A program made the position numbers and the translations under genes. This document shows positions 53,289-62,097 of a DNA stretch of 64,000 nt, piece after piece. The stretch lies in the NCBI GenBank assembly GCA_021156365.1, contig JAJNDK010000001.1, forward strand, positions 124,001 to 188,000. The letters are read 5' to 3'. The stretch comes from Bacteroidota bacterium. Lineage in GTDB: Bacteria > Bacteroidota > Bacteroidia > B-17B0 > Aurantibacillaceae. The notes under the pieces were generated by a model, which was given only the letters and a program-made list of their open reading frames with translations, was not told the origin of the DNA and ran no database searches. The number at the start of each line of letters is the position of its first letter. Within the stretch, counting starts at the first letter, position 1.

Positions 53289-54284
53289 TTACAATTCCTT
53301 CATCAATGCTTTGTAGAGCTCTATCATGCTTTCAATGTCTTTCTTATGTACTTTCTCATCGGGGGAATGCACAAATTCTTCCGGCGCTCCTATAAAGCAC
53401 CAGTCCCATGGGTATTCTGCCATTTGCAGCTCTTTTGCATCACTGCCTCCGCTGCCTTCCACTTCCAGCTGATGAGGGATCGCATATTTTTTTGCAATGC
53501 TGATGATCTTGTTCACATAGCTTCTTCTTGGAATAAGACTGTCGCGCATGCTGATGGCTACGCCGTTTCCGTGTTTCACACCTTCCGTTACCCAGGTAAT
53601 ATCAGAAATGAGCGCCTGTGATACGCCATAGGTTTCCTGGATATACCGTTGTAAATAAGAAACACTTCCGCCTCCGTGCTCTTCCCAGCAGCTGAATACG
53701 ATGATGCCGTCTTTCAATGTCTCTGCTACTTTCAATGCATTGTACACTCCAAGCCGGTTATCCATATAACAGCATTGTACAAAATTTTTGTCTTCCCGCC
53801 AGTCAGGCTTGTAGGTAAGCTCGGTACCGGTTTCCAGCTCGCGTTTGAAAACATATTCTGCTTTGTTGTAACCTGTTTTTTTGTCTGTTACCACTTTCAG
53901 CTTTACTTCCGCCTTTCCTTTGCTGTCTTCTCCTACCAGTAGCATACCTTCCTGCATCACCGGTCCGCCGATCTTTACCAGCTGTTTGCCATAGCGAACG
54001 GTATAGCCAATGCTATCCATGTGCGCAAAGATGGCAGTGCGTGGTTTGCCGAACGAAAGAACAATACAGTCCTGCAGCTCTTTGCCTTCGTAAACGGTTG
54101 GTTTGTGTTTCCAGTTCTTTTTTTCCTTTTTGATATACGAAAGCAGGAATTCTTTCATGGCTACTTCATTTCCCGAAGGCGCGTGGATGGCGCACATGGT
54201 TTTTAGTAATTCGTAAGCTGAAGGGGATGTTTTAGTATCGCGAGGCTTCGCGACGGTCTCGGGTTTCGGGTTTGCCTGTTTCAT
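53289..54284 (-). CDS. M42-family metallo-aminopeptidase
   Basis: 331 residues of the M42 (glutamyl aminopeptidase / endoglucanase-like) fold. AIFAHMDSIGYTV gives H88 and D90, CCYMDNRLGVYNAL gives D175, CWEEHGGGSVSY gives the catalytic pair E201/E202, and SDITWVTEG gives D228; the late histidine is in FVHSPDEKVHKKD. The two metals should be bound, so it is active. The N-terminal 20 residues contain a palindromic repeat (54238-54253) encoding AKPRD-like residues. The protein starts before that repeat, because the domain has no ATG downstream until residue 30. Confidence 0.88.
   Translation of the reverse strand: MKQANPKPETVAKPRDTKTSPSAYELLKTMCAIHAPSGNEVAMKEFLLSYIKKEKKNWKHKPTVYEGKELQDCIVLSFGKPRTAIFAHMDSIGYTVRYGKQLVKIGGPVMQEGMLLVGEDSKGKAEVKLKVVTDKKTGYNKAEYVFKRELETGTELTYKPDWREDKNFVQCCYMDNRLGVYNALKVAETLKDGIIVFSCWEEHGGGSVSYLQRYIQETYGVSQALISDITWVTEGVKHGNGVAISMRDSLIPRRSYVNKIISIAKKYAIPHQLEVEGSGGSDAKELQMAEYPWDWCFIGAPEEFVHSPDEKVHKKDIESMIELYKALMKEL
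54238..54253. repeat. TCGCGA-type palindrome inside the M42 peptidase coding sequence
   Basis: The 16-nt core is the same as at 36214 and 53250 and here encodes part of VAKPRD at residues 11-16. Confidence 0.75.
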
Positions 54285-54304
54285 ATGGGAATTTCTTGTA
54301 TGTT

Positions 54305-55453
54305 CTAACTATGTCTTCCGGATAGCTTTTTTGTATTATCAATTACTTCTTCCAGCACTTTTTTCTCTAGCAGCCAGTTGTTTTCCGCTTTTGCCTTTTT
54401 CGTGTTTTCTTTCCACTTGTTGTAATCAGGCGAGCTCAGCATCTCCGCTATTTTATCCGCAATATGCTTGGGCTCGTGCGAAGAAATAAAATCACCAATG
54501 TTGTACGTATCTATCACCTGTTTTATCTCCGGCAACGGGCTTGCTAAGATAGGAACTCCTGCGTTAATAAAATCAAATACTTTGTTGGGCAGGCTGAAAC
54601 GGTAGTTAATATTGTTGTTTTTATCGATAGTAAGCCCGAGGTCGCTGTTGCAGGTATAGTGAAACAGCTCGCCGGCCGGCATTTTATCTATAAACCGGAC
54701 CTTTTCGCCGAACCCCCGGTTTTTGACACGTTCTTTCAGGATATCGATCACATCTCCGCCGCCAATGATCAGCAGAAGCGTGTTTTCGAGGTATTGCATG
54801 GCTTCCACAGTTTCTTCCGCACCCCGGTCGATATTGATTCCCGCACCCTGGATGAGCACGATCTTTTTATCCTCCGGCAACCCAAGCGCCGAACGGCTTT
54901 TGATCTCCGTTACGGCAGGCGGGTTCCCGATATTCCGGACCACCTGAAAAGGGACTTTGTAGCGTTCTTCAAACCAGCCCGCAATGCTTTTGTTGACAGT
55001 GATGCAATATTTCAGCTTCGGGACAATGTATCGTTCGATCCGTTCCCAGAGCCTTTTCTTGGCAGGCGTGTGCATGAGCTCCGGCACTTCGCAAAAGATC
55101 TCATGACTATCGTAAATGATCTTCGAAGGATTGAATCCCGAGGCGAGCCAGGCAGGAAGCAGGGTATCCAGGTCGTTGGAGAACAGGAGATCCTTTCGTT
55201 TGAACAGGAGGAGGAGGAACAGGCGGAACTGGTATTCGGCATAAAAAGGAACACCTTTTTCAAAAAGCAGCTTCATCCGTTTGATCCGGTAAGGCCGCGG
55301 ATCCGGCTCCATGCTGTCTTTTTTCTTTCTCCCCACCAACAGCACATCGTATCCTTTTTCCATCAGCACCATACAGCTTTTGTGTACACGCTGGTCGGTA
55401 ACGAGGTCATTGATCACGGAAACGATGGCTTTATGCTTTCGGCTGTTTGTCAA
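54305..55453 (-). CDS. GT4-type glycosyltransferase
   Basis: 382 residues with the GT-B fold. The N-terminal half has SVINDLVTDQRVHKSCMVL and KIIYDSHEIFCEVPELM; the C-terminal half has VLIQGAGINIDRGAEETVEAM and the nucleotide-sugar-binding INAGVPILASPLPEIKQVID. It begins at TTG 55453 (MTNSRKHKA). It should transfer an activated sugar in envelope or polysaccharide synthesis; the substrate is unknown. Divergently transcribed from murB. Confidence 0.85.
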   Translation of the reverse strand: MTNSRKHKAIVSVINDLVTDQRVHKSCMVLMEKGYDVLLVGRKKKDSMEPDPRPYRIKRMKLLFEKGVPFYAEYQFRLFLLLLFKRKDLLFSNDLDTLLPAWLASGFNPSKIIYDSHEIFCEVPELMHTPAKKRLWERIERYIVPKLKYCITVNKSIAGWFEERYKVPFQVVRNIGNPPAVTEIKSRSALGLPEDKKIVLIQGAGINIDRGAEETVEAMQYLENTLLLIIGGGDVIDILKERVKNRGFGEKVRFIDKMPAGELFHYTCNSDLGLTIDKNNNINYRFSLPNKVFDFINAGVPILASPLPEIKQVIDTYNIGDFISSHEPKHIADKIAEMLSSPDYNKWKENTKKAKAENNWLLEKKVLEEVIDNTKKLSGRHS

Positions 55454-55486
55454 TTAAATTGTGAATAGTTTGTAAAAATACGGGTT

Positions 55487-55514
55487 TTTGTTGTCTTTCA
55501 GCGGCTTATTTTTG
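55487..55514 (+). promoter_or_regulatory. -33/-7 promoter (TTTG ... TATTTTTG) of murB
   Basis: TTTG at 55487-55490, then 16 nt, then TATTTTTG at 55507-55514, 4 nt before the murB ATG. The mRNA would start at or next to the start codon. Confidence 0.5.
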
Positions 55515-55518
55515 CCTT

Positions 55519-56532
55519 ATGATCTACGGGAACCAATCACTTTTATTGTACAACACCTTTCACATTGCCGCAGATTGCAGCTATTTCAGCGAGATCCGAT
55601 CGGAGGATGAGTTTATTGCCTTGCAGAAAGAGCCGCTGTATCAAAGCAATGAAAAACTGATCGTGGGAGGAGGGAGTAATCTCCTGTTCACGAAAGATTT
55701 TAACGGCCTGGTGATCCGTAACAGTATTTCGGGCCGGGAAGTAGTGAAAGAGGATGAACAGTATGTATGGGTGAAGGCAGGTGCAGGTGAAGTGTGGCAT
55801 GATTTCGTTCTCTGGTGCATTGCTCATAATTATGGTGGACTGGAAAATCTTTCGCTGATACCGGGCAGGGTAGGGGCAAGCCCGATGCAGAATATCGGTG
55901 CATACGGTGTGGAGATAAAAGATGTATTCGAAGAGCTGGAAGCCCTCGATATGAAAAGCGGGGAGAAAACTGTTTTTACTAAAGAAGCCTGTGAGTTCGG
56001 CTATCGCGAGAGCGTGTTCAAAGGCAAATTCAAAAACAAGTACCTGATCACATCCGTTACTTTTAAATTATCCAAACACCCGGTTTTTAATACCACGTAC
56101 GGTGCCATTGAAAAAGAGCTGGAAGTGATGGGCGTGAAAGAGCTGTCTATCAAAGCCATCAGCGATGCTGTGATCCGGATCCGGAGCAGCAAATTACCCG
56201 ATCCTGCCGAGATCGGCAATGCCGGAAGTTTTTTCAAAAACCCGGAGATCCCTGCTGTACAATACGAAAAACTAAAAGAAGAATTCCCTGCTGTCGTTGC
56301 CTATCCTCTGGCAAACGGGAATGTGAAGCTGGCCGCAGGATGGTTGATCGAACAGGCTGGCTGGAAAGGGTACAGGAAAGGAGATGCAGGCGTGCATAAA
56401 AAGCAGGCGCTGGTGCTTGTTAACTACGACAAGGCAAAAGGCAATGAGATCTACGCACTGTCTACAGAAGTGCTGGAAAGTGTGAAGGCAAAATTTGGGG
56501 TGTATCTGGAACGGGAAGTGAATATTTGTTGA
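55519..56532 (+). CDS. murB: UDP-N-acetylenolpyruvoylglucosamine reductase
   Basis: FAD enzyme that reduces UDP-GlcNAc-enolpyruvate to UDP-MurNAc in peptidoglycan synthesis. 337 residues, type I: FAD-binding GGGSNLLFTKDFNGLVI at about 51-67, MQNIGAYGVEIKDVFEELEALD, the catalytic serine in GNAGSFFKNPEIP at about 234-246, and the C-terminal LAAGWLIEQAGWKG. The start ATG lies 4 nt after a promoter box. Confidence 0.94.
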   Translation: MIYGNQSLLLYNTFHIAADCSYFSEIRSEDEFIALQKEPLYQSNEKLIVGGGSNLLFTKDFNGLVIRNSISGREVVKEDEQYVWVKAGAGEVWHDFVLWCIAHNYGGLENLSLIPGRVGASPMQNIGAYGVEIKDVFEELEALDMKSGEKTVFTKEACEFGYRESVFKGKFKNKYLITSVTFKLSKHPVFNTTYGAIEKELEVMGVKELSIKAISDAVIRIRSSKLPDPAEIGNAGSFFKNPEIPAVQYEKLKEEFPAVVAYPLANGNVKLAAGWLIEQAGWKGYRKGDAGVHKKQALVLVNYDKAKGNEIYALSTEVLESVKAKFGVYLEREVNIC

Positions 56533-56647
56533 GGACATTAAACCATATAAGGTTGGGATATTTCGGAAAAAGAAAGAATAGATAACGACGATCTCGTTGC
56601 GGTAAACGGAGATTCGACATTGACGGCAAACATTAAAATTAATTAAA

Positions 56648-57220
56648 ATGAAAGAATTAAAGATCAAAGATATTTTAGAATTAGTCTTCCGTGTATATGT
56701 TTTTGTTTTTCTCAATTTGTATGCAATCGGGAAATTAATGGGCGGGCAATTTTACACGCCGGCCCGTATGCCGGAAGAAGTGGCTTCTCTTTCTTTAGGT
56801 GCAGCCGGTAATTTTGAGCTGGCCTGGGTATTTATGGGTCGTTCGTTCGGATACATACTGTTTGCCGGTATTACACAACTTATAGGAGCATGGCTCTTGC
56901 TTTTCAACAGAACAAAGCTGATCGGGGCAGCGATCCTGATCCCTGTAATGGTAAACATTGTTGTTTTCGATGTATTCTTTCTCGATAAATACGGTGCCCT
57001 GGCAAATGCAGGTATATACCTTGCCATGCTGCTGTTCATTCTTCTTTTTAATAAGGAAAAAGTAGTGTCGGCTATCCGGGCGCTCACGGACTTTTCTTTA
57101 AAAGTGCGCATCCCGTTGAAATACAGGATCTACAAAATCTGCATTGCTATAGCTGTTTTTGCGCTGATTTTTGTACTTAATCAATTACTGGTTAATTTGC
57201 TGGGACATGGCAAAGGGTAG
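56648..57220 (+). CDS. DoxX-like membrane protein
   Basis: 190 residues with about four membrane helices and the layout of the DoxX/DoxD superfamily (RVYVFVFLNLYAIGKLMGGQF, SFGYILFAGITQLIGAWLLLF, then a C-terminal helix 165-183). The family is often linked to thiosulfate or quinone metabolism but is mostly uncharacterised. No operon partner is clear. Confidence 0.65.
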   Translation: MKELKIKDILELVFRVYVFVFLNLYAIGKLMGGQFYTPARMPEEVASLSLGAAGNFELAWVFMGRSFGYILFAGITQLIGAWLLLFNRTKLIGAAILIPVMVNIVVFDVFFLDKYGALANAGIYLAMLLFILLFNKEKVVSAIRALTDFSLKVRIPLKYRIYKICIAIAVFALIFVLNQLLVNLLGHGKG

Positions 57221-57267
57221 GGGGCGCCTGCACAGAATATTTGTTGTCAATTTAAAAATCAAAAACA

Positions 57268-57729
57268 ATGGGTGTAAGTCTGAATTTTTACAGTTATAAA
57301 AAGGACGAAAAGTATATTCACAGTGAGAATAGTATCCTGGGCATTTACCAGGTGGATGACGATCTGAAACAAGCATTCCTGGTTAACGAACCCGCGATCT
57401 CATTCCGATGGGGATTGCATTCACTGGCAGAAATTGAACGGAATTTTAACGGGTATAGTGTCTATGAAGGTTTTTCCATGTTCCTGTTTTATTATTTCGC
57501 AAGAGGGATCAACAATGAGTTTACGAAGTCTGAAAACGACAAATTCTATAGTTTACTTTTCGAACCAAAACCGATTCTTACTGCAATTGATAGACTATTG
57601 CAGCTGATCGATATATTAGAGAGCCCATCCATAAAGGATTATAACGAAAAGGAAAACCTCATTTTATTGAAACAATTATTGGAAAGATCTGTTTCGGAAA
57701 ACAGATTGATTGAATGTTCGAATGGATAA
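57268..57729 (+). CDS. Small hypothetical protein, 153 residues, upstream of the effector module
   Basis: No family recognised. Soluble, mostly helical in the second half (AIDRLLQLIDILESPSIKDYNEKENLILLKQLLERS), with no signal peptide. A strong terminator follows before the eCIS-core gene. Being next to a toxin-like gene it could be an immunity or adaptor protein, but nothing in the sequence requires this. Confidence 0.55.
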   Translation: MGVSLNFYSYKKDEKYIHSENSILGIYQVDDDLKQAFLVNEPAISFRWGLHSLAEIERNFNGYSVYEGFSMFLFYYFARGINNEFTKSENDKFYSLLFEPKPILTAIDRLLQLIDILESPSIKDYNEKENLILLKQLLERSVSENRLIECSNG

Positions 57730-57823
57730 AGAGGTTTAAAATCAACAGTTCCCGGATCAGAGAACCGGAACGGGAAGTGAATTTTGTTGATTACTACCTG
57801 AAAACTTTTTTGATTGAAATTTG

Positions 57824-57851
57824 AAAAGGGCTGGATACCGCCCTTTTTTTT
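57824..57851 (+). terminator. Strong hairpin just upstream of the eCIS-core effector
   Basis: AAAAGGGC / GCCCTTTT stem with loop TGGATACC and a run of Ts, a rho-independent terminator for the 57268 gene, lying directly before the effector promoter. A degenerate equivalent occurs at the second copy (63740-63767). Confidence 0.75.
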
Positions 57852-57864
57852 GTGGCAGATAGAG

Positions 57865-57872
57865 TAGATTTG
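57865..57872 (+). promoter_or_regulatory. -7 promoter box (TAGATTTG) of effector 1
   Basis: TAnnTTTG match 25 nt before the ATG at 57898. The same sequence lies at the same distance (63782-63789) before the second effector. Confidence 0.5.
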
Positions 57873-57897
57873 GTGCAGGCGGGTGCCGGATCGAAAA

Positions 57898-60141
57898 ATG
57901 AGTGCGCAACAGACGGATAAGAATGATGAAAAGAAAAGCCAGTCGCTGGCCGATCAGCTTTCTGAAAAGAAAAGTGGTGGCATATCCGCGCCTCAGTTTG
58001 TAGATAACCGACCGGAAGCTATCCAGATGCGAAAATTGCAGGATGTAGCGAATAACAGCGATCAGTCCAAACAGGCCGCTCAACTGCAGGCCATGGCCGA
58101 TACCAATCCGGCAAAACGCTGGCAGCCTGTTCAGAAAAAAGCGAACACTACCGGTTTACCCGACGATCTCAAAACAGGCATTGAAACTATTTCCGGGCAG
58201 TCCATGGACGACGTGAAAGTGCATTACAACTCTAACAAGCCTGCACAACTACAGGCGCACGCCTATGCACAGGGTTCCGATATCCATATTGCTTCCGGGC
58301 AGGAAAAACATCTTCCACACGAAGCCTGGCATGTGGTGCAGCAAAAGCAGGGCAGGGTGGATCCCACTATGCAGCTGAAAGGCAAAGTGAACATCAATGA
58401 CGATACGGGTCTTGAAAAAGAAGCGGATCTGATGGGGGCAAAAGCTATCGGAATAAAACAGGATGCGATGGAACAGGAAGCCACCGGTGCTGAAAAAAAT
58501 TCCGGCACCGGTTCCGGCCATTTACACATAGTGCAGCGCGTAACGATAACGGGGCTGAATCATAATCATGATATGAACAGGGAACGATTGACGGAGTTGT
58601 TGGCAGATCGTGCAAAAGCCTGGAGTAAGGATAATAAGCTGAAGTGGGAACGGGTGGAACCGCATTTTAATCAGTATGGTTCCAACCTTGCAGTATTCGA
58701 GAATGAAGAACATTTTTTCCGGGCATTACTCTACGATGCACAAACGAAAAGTATAGGTAAAGAGCCGCTCACAGCCCAGGAAGAATGGACAACAAGAAGG
58801 GGATGGCGGGAGCGGGCGCTAAATAAAACAGGTGCCAAAGCATCAGACAGGGATATCGTGAAATTGTACCGGACGATGGATCAGACGGAATATGACGCTA
58901 TCAAAGCGGGAAAGCCCGATAAATTAGGAGGTCACATAGGCGATTTCAAAGAGGCGCTAAGGTATTTGTATGGCGAAAGCGCTGATCCGAAGTGCATGGT
59001 TGAGTTCGATCTTACGGTTGCAGGGATCAAGAACCTTTTTTCGCATGCGGCATTCCCTCCTGCATTAGCTAATACGCTTGTGCATATTGATAGCGCGCTG
59101 CGTTCTGAAAAACCATCTTTCGCGCCAAGGCAGGGAGCCAGCCAGGATCAGGGATATGCAAAGGATAGTGTCGGATTAAAATCAGAGGATCTTGGGGATG
59201 CGGGAATGAGCTTTGGAATTGGCGCCGGAGCAAAACCGGCTGAAATTTTCATGAAACTGGTCATCGAGCATCGTCTCCTGGCAACGAAAATCAAAGGGAA
59301 ACCGGTTGTATGGGTGTCGGGTTCCGGTTCTTCCTCTGGTTCAGGCAGGGAAGCCCCGCCACCAAATCCGGCTGCGGCAGCGCTTGCAGGAGAGATAACT
59401 GCTGATCTTGCTCTGGCCACTCCTATAGAGGCAGATCCGAGGGCAGTGGATGCCGATGAAGCGGATCTCGTGGCAATGCATAACGAGCCGCTTGCCTCCG
59501 GAAAAGTAAAGAAAAAAGAAGAAGGCGAAAAGAAAGCAGCAAAAAAAGAAGAAAGTGGAAAGAAAGCGGCAAAAAAAGAAGAAAGCGGAAAGAAAGTGGT
59601 AAAAAAAGGGAAGGATAAAGAGAAGGACAAAGATCCCCGGGCTTATGCAGCCAGGGCCAACTGGACAATAACAGATCACGGTGCCGGAGGAGATTGCCTG
59701 TTCTTTTCCCTCAATGCCTCCAACGATCAGGCAGCGGCCGATGCACTCCGGGTCGACATCGCAACCTCTCAAAGCGAGAATGATTCGATAGGGCAGGGCG
59801 TGGTGGATCATGATCTGCGAACCATGCTGGAGCAAAGTCCACATGCTGAGCTGAACGCAATTGCAGAAAATGTAGCAGGTCTGGAAAACATTCCGGTAGC
59901 AGCTTATCACAGGTTAATGGCGTTCCAGGGAACCTGGGCAGGCAGGTCGGAAGTCAATACTTTTTCTACTATAAGAGGCGTACGCGTATTTGTAATAGAG
60001 GAACAAACAGGTCTTGTTACCCGCTATGCAGGAGGGGTCGGCACGAATATTCCCGAGCTGCCGGGCAACGCGTTTGGTGGAGGGAATATAGTACTGTATA
60101 AAAGCAACAATCACTGGCAAAGAGTTGACGGCGTAGCCTGA
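57898..60141 (+). CDS. eCIS-core (DUF4157) multi-domain effector/toxin
   Basis: 747 residues, candidate cargo of an extracellular contractile injection system. In order: a low-complexity leader about 1-85, the eCIS-core domain (PF13699) about 86-185 with HEAWHVVQQ (141-149), a linker, a domain about 215-473 with KLYRTMDQTEYDAIKAG and HIGDFKEALRYLYGE that looks like an ADP-ribosyltransferase-type fold, a disordered region about 474-580 with a lysine-rich 11-residue repeat KKAAKKEESG, and a C-terminal domain about 583-747. The last has GGDCLFFSLNASND (C600) and KSNNHWQRV (H739), the pattern of an OTU/papain-like cysteine protease. The usual aspartate three residues before that cysteine is missing. 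Toxin activity is inferred. The ATG at 57898 is preferred over the frame from 57883. Confidence 0.8.
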   Translation: MSAQQTDKNDEKKSQSLADQLSEKKSGGISAPQFVDNRPEAIQMRKLQDVANNSDQSKQAAQLQAMADTNPAKRWQPVQKKANTTGLPDDLKTGIETISGQSMDDVKVHYNSNKPAQLQAHAYAQGSDIHIASGQEKHLPHEAWHVVQQKQGRVDPTMQLKGKVNINDDTGLEKEADLMGAKAIGIKQDAMEQEATGAEKNSGTGSGHLHIVQRVTITGLNHNHDMNRERLTELLADRAKAWSKDNKLKWERVEPHFNQYGSNLAVFENEEHFFRALLYDAQTKSIGKEPLTAQEEWTTRRGWRERALNKTGAKASDRDIVKLYRTMDQTEYDAIKAGKPDKLGGHIGDFKEALRYLYGESADPKCMVEFDLTVAGIKNLFSHAAFPPALANTLVHIDSALRSEKPSFAPRQGASQDQGYAKDSVGLKSEDLGDAGMSFGIGAGAKPAEIFMKLVIEHRLLATKIKGKPVVWVSGSGSSSGSGREAPPPNPAAAALAGEITADLALATPIEADPRAVDADEADLVAMHNEPLASGKVKKKEEGEKKAAKKEESGKKAAKKEESGKKVVKKGKDKEKDKDPRAYAARANWTITDHGAGGDCLFFSLNASNDQAAADALRVDIATSQSENDSIGQGVVDHDLRTMLEQSPHAELNAIAENVAGLENIPVAAYHRLMAFQGTWAGRSEVNTFSTIRGVRVFVIEEQTGLVTRYAGGVGTNIPELPGNAFGGGNIVLYKSNNHWQRVDGVA

Positions 60142-60201
60142 ATAGATGCAGGAGAGAAGGACCCTTAAAAAACAATCCGTTTTTTCTCTTACTTTCGTTC
60201 T

Positions 60202-62076
60202 ATGAAACGGATCCTGCCTTTTCTTTTCTGCTTAAGCTTTTTTCTTTCCAATGCCCAGTCCGGTGTTGTCGACAGTCTTTTACTGCAGTTGAAAACAGCA
60301 AGGGAAGACACCAACAAGGTAAATCTCCTGTTCCAGCTGAGTGAAAGCTGCGATGAAAAGGATATCCTGAAATATGCTGCTGCTTCCCTGAGCCTTGCAC
60401 GGAAGCTGGATCATACCCGTGGGATCGGCAATGCGCTGAACAACCTGGGTTATTACTACGATCATGTAGAGTATGACAGGGAAAAGGCGCTGGCTTATTA
60501 TTCCGAAGCGGCAAAGGAGCATGCTTCCATTGGCAATGCTCCCGGTTTATTAGCCGCATTGATCAATACAGGTCTCATTTATGAAAGCAATGGATTAATA
60601 GAAAAATGCCTCGAAGCCTATCAAAAAGGGCTGGAGGTAAGTGAAAAATCGGGCGACCGCGTTCATGAAGCCAAGCTCCTTAATTTTTTGGGCAACATTT
60701 ATGAAAGACAGGGCCTTGATAAAGAGTCGCTCCGTTCGAACCTGAAAGCGCTGAAGATCCAGGAGGAGATCGGAGATACCAAAAATATGCCGGGCTCGCT
60801 CACCAATATTGCGGGTCTTTATATAAAATCCAACGAATACGATAAATCAAGGGCGTATTATCTGAAAGCTTTGGAGATAAGCCGGAAAGCGAATGCCAGG
60901 CAATGGATCAGCCTTTGTCTTTATGAATTGGGGCACCTGTGTTATCAGGACAAGGATCTTCCGTGTGCCTTCGAATACTTCACGGCTGCATTGAAGATCT
61001 ATGAAGAAATGAACGACAAAAAGGGAATGGCTTTTTGTAATGTAAGTTTAAGCACTTATTATTTTGGGGAGGGGAACAGGGAGGAAGGTATCCGCTGTTC
61101 GGAAAAGGCGCTGAAGCTGGGCAGGGAGCTGCAGGATATTGCGGTTATGCGCGATGCGAGCCGGAATCTCGCCCTGATGTATGAGGAGGAAAAAAAATTC
61201 GATAAGGCATATCCCATGATGAAGCTGTACAAAAAAATGTCGGATAGCCTCGATAATGCCGCGCTTCAGAAAGCCATCGTAAAAAAACAGCTGCAGTTCG
61301 ATTATGCCAGAAAGGAACGGGAGCTGAAATTCGAACAGGAAAAAAAGGAAGTGCAAAGCGCCGCCGAGCGAAAAACGCTGGTGCTTATTATTATAGGCCT
61401 GGCAGCCCTGCTGGTAGCTGCCCTTGCATTCGGCTGGCTCTTCATCCGCCAGAAAAGGATCCTTGCCGATCAGAAAAATATGCAGCTGGAACAGAAGCTG
61501 CTCCGCAGCCAGATGAACCCGCATTTTATCTTCAACTGCCTGCAGGCCATACAGAACTATGTGGATGACCAAAAGGCGGTGAAATACCTCAGCTCTTTCG
61601 GCATGATCACCCGCTCGGTACTCGAAAACTCACGCCTCGAGGCGATCCCTCTAAGCAAAGAGATCCGCCTGCTGCAGCATTATCTCGATTTGCAGCAATT
61701 GCTGAACAAAGACCGGTTTACGTATAGCCTGAACATAGAACCGGATACGGACCTGATAAAAATTCCGCCCATGTTATTGCAACCTTTTATCGAAAATGCC
61801 ATCGAACATGGGTTCAGTCACCTGCAGAGCGGCGGACAGATCACCATTTCTGTTTCTACCGAAGAGGACTATCTCATTCTGGAGGTAGTCGACAACGGTT
61901 CGGGATTATCGGGGGAGAAAGGCATAAAGGATACCTCGCTTGCCACTACCATCACACAGGAGCGGATCTCGCTGCTCAATAAGAAGTCGGTGAGAAAAAG
62001 CTCTTTCACCGTTTCGGCAGCCACTGCACAGCAAGTCAATCCGGGGGTGAGAGTACGTTTTAGATTACCACTTTAA
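60202..62076 (+). CDS. TPR-type sensor histidine kinase (system 2)
   Basis: 624 residues: signal peptide 1-19, TPR repeats about 40-350 in the periplasm, a coiled part, a membrane helix about 392-415, then LLRSQMNPHFIFNCLQAIQNYV with the phospho-accepting histidine H441 and a HATPase domain with ENAIEHGFSHLQSGG and VVDNGSGLSGE. Same plan as system 1. It is followed by its regulator after 21 nt. It stands between two eCIS-core effectors and could regulate them, which is inference. Confidence 0.93.
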   Translation: MKRILPFLFCLSFFLSNAQSGVVDSLLLQLKTAREDTNKVNLLFQLSESCDEKDILKYAAASLSLARKLDHTRGIGNALNNLGYYYDHVEYDREKALAYYSEAAKEHASIGNAPGLLAALINTGLIYESNGLIEKCLEAYQKGLEVSEKSGDRVHEAKLLNFLGNIYERQGLDKESLRSNLKALKIQEEIGDTKNMPGSLTNIAGLYIKSNEYDKSRAYYLKALEISRKANARQWISLCLYELGHLCYQDKDLPCAFEYFTAALKIYEEMNDKKGMAFCNVSLSTYYFGEGNREEGIRCSEKALKLGRELQDIAVMRDASRNLALMYEEEKKFDKAYPMMKLYKKMSDSLDNAALQKAIVKKQLQFDYARKERELKFEQEKKEVQSAAERKTLVLIIIGLAALLVAALAFGWLFIRQKRILADQKNMQLEQKLLRSQMNPHFIFNCLQAIQNYVDDQKAVKYLSSFGMITRSVLENSRLEAIPLSKEIRLLQHYLDLQQLLNKDRFTYSLNIEPDTDLIKIPPMLLQPFIENAIEHGFSHLQSGGQITISVSTEEDYLILEVVDNGSGLSGEKGIKDTSLATTITQERISLLNKKSVRKSSFTVSAATAQQVNPGVRVRFRLPL

Positions 62077-62097
62077 TTTTCTTATATTTACTTCGTT

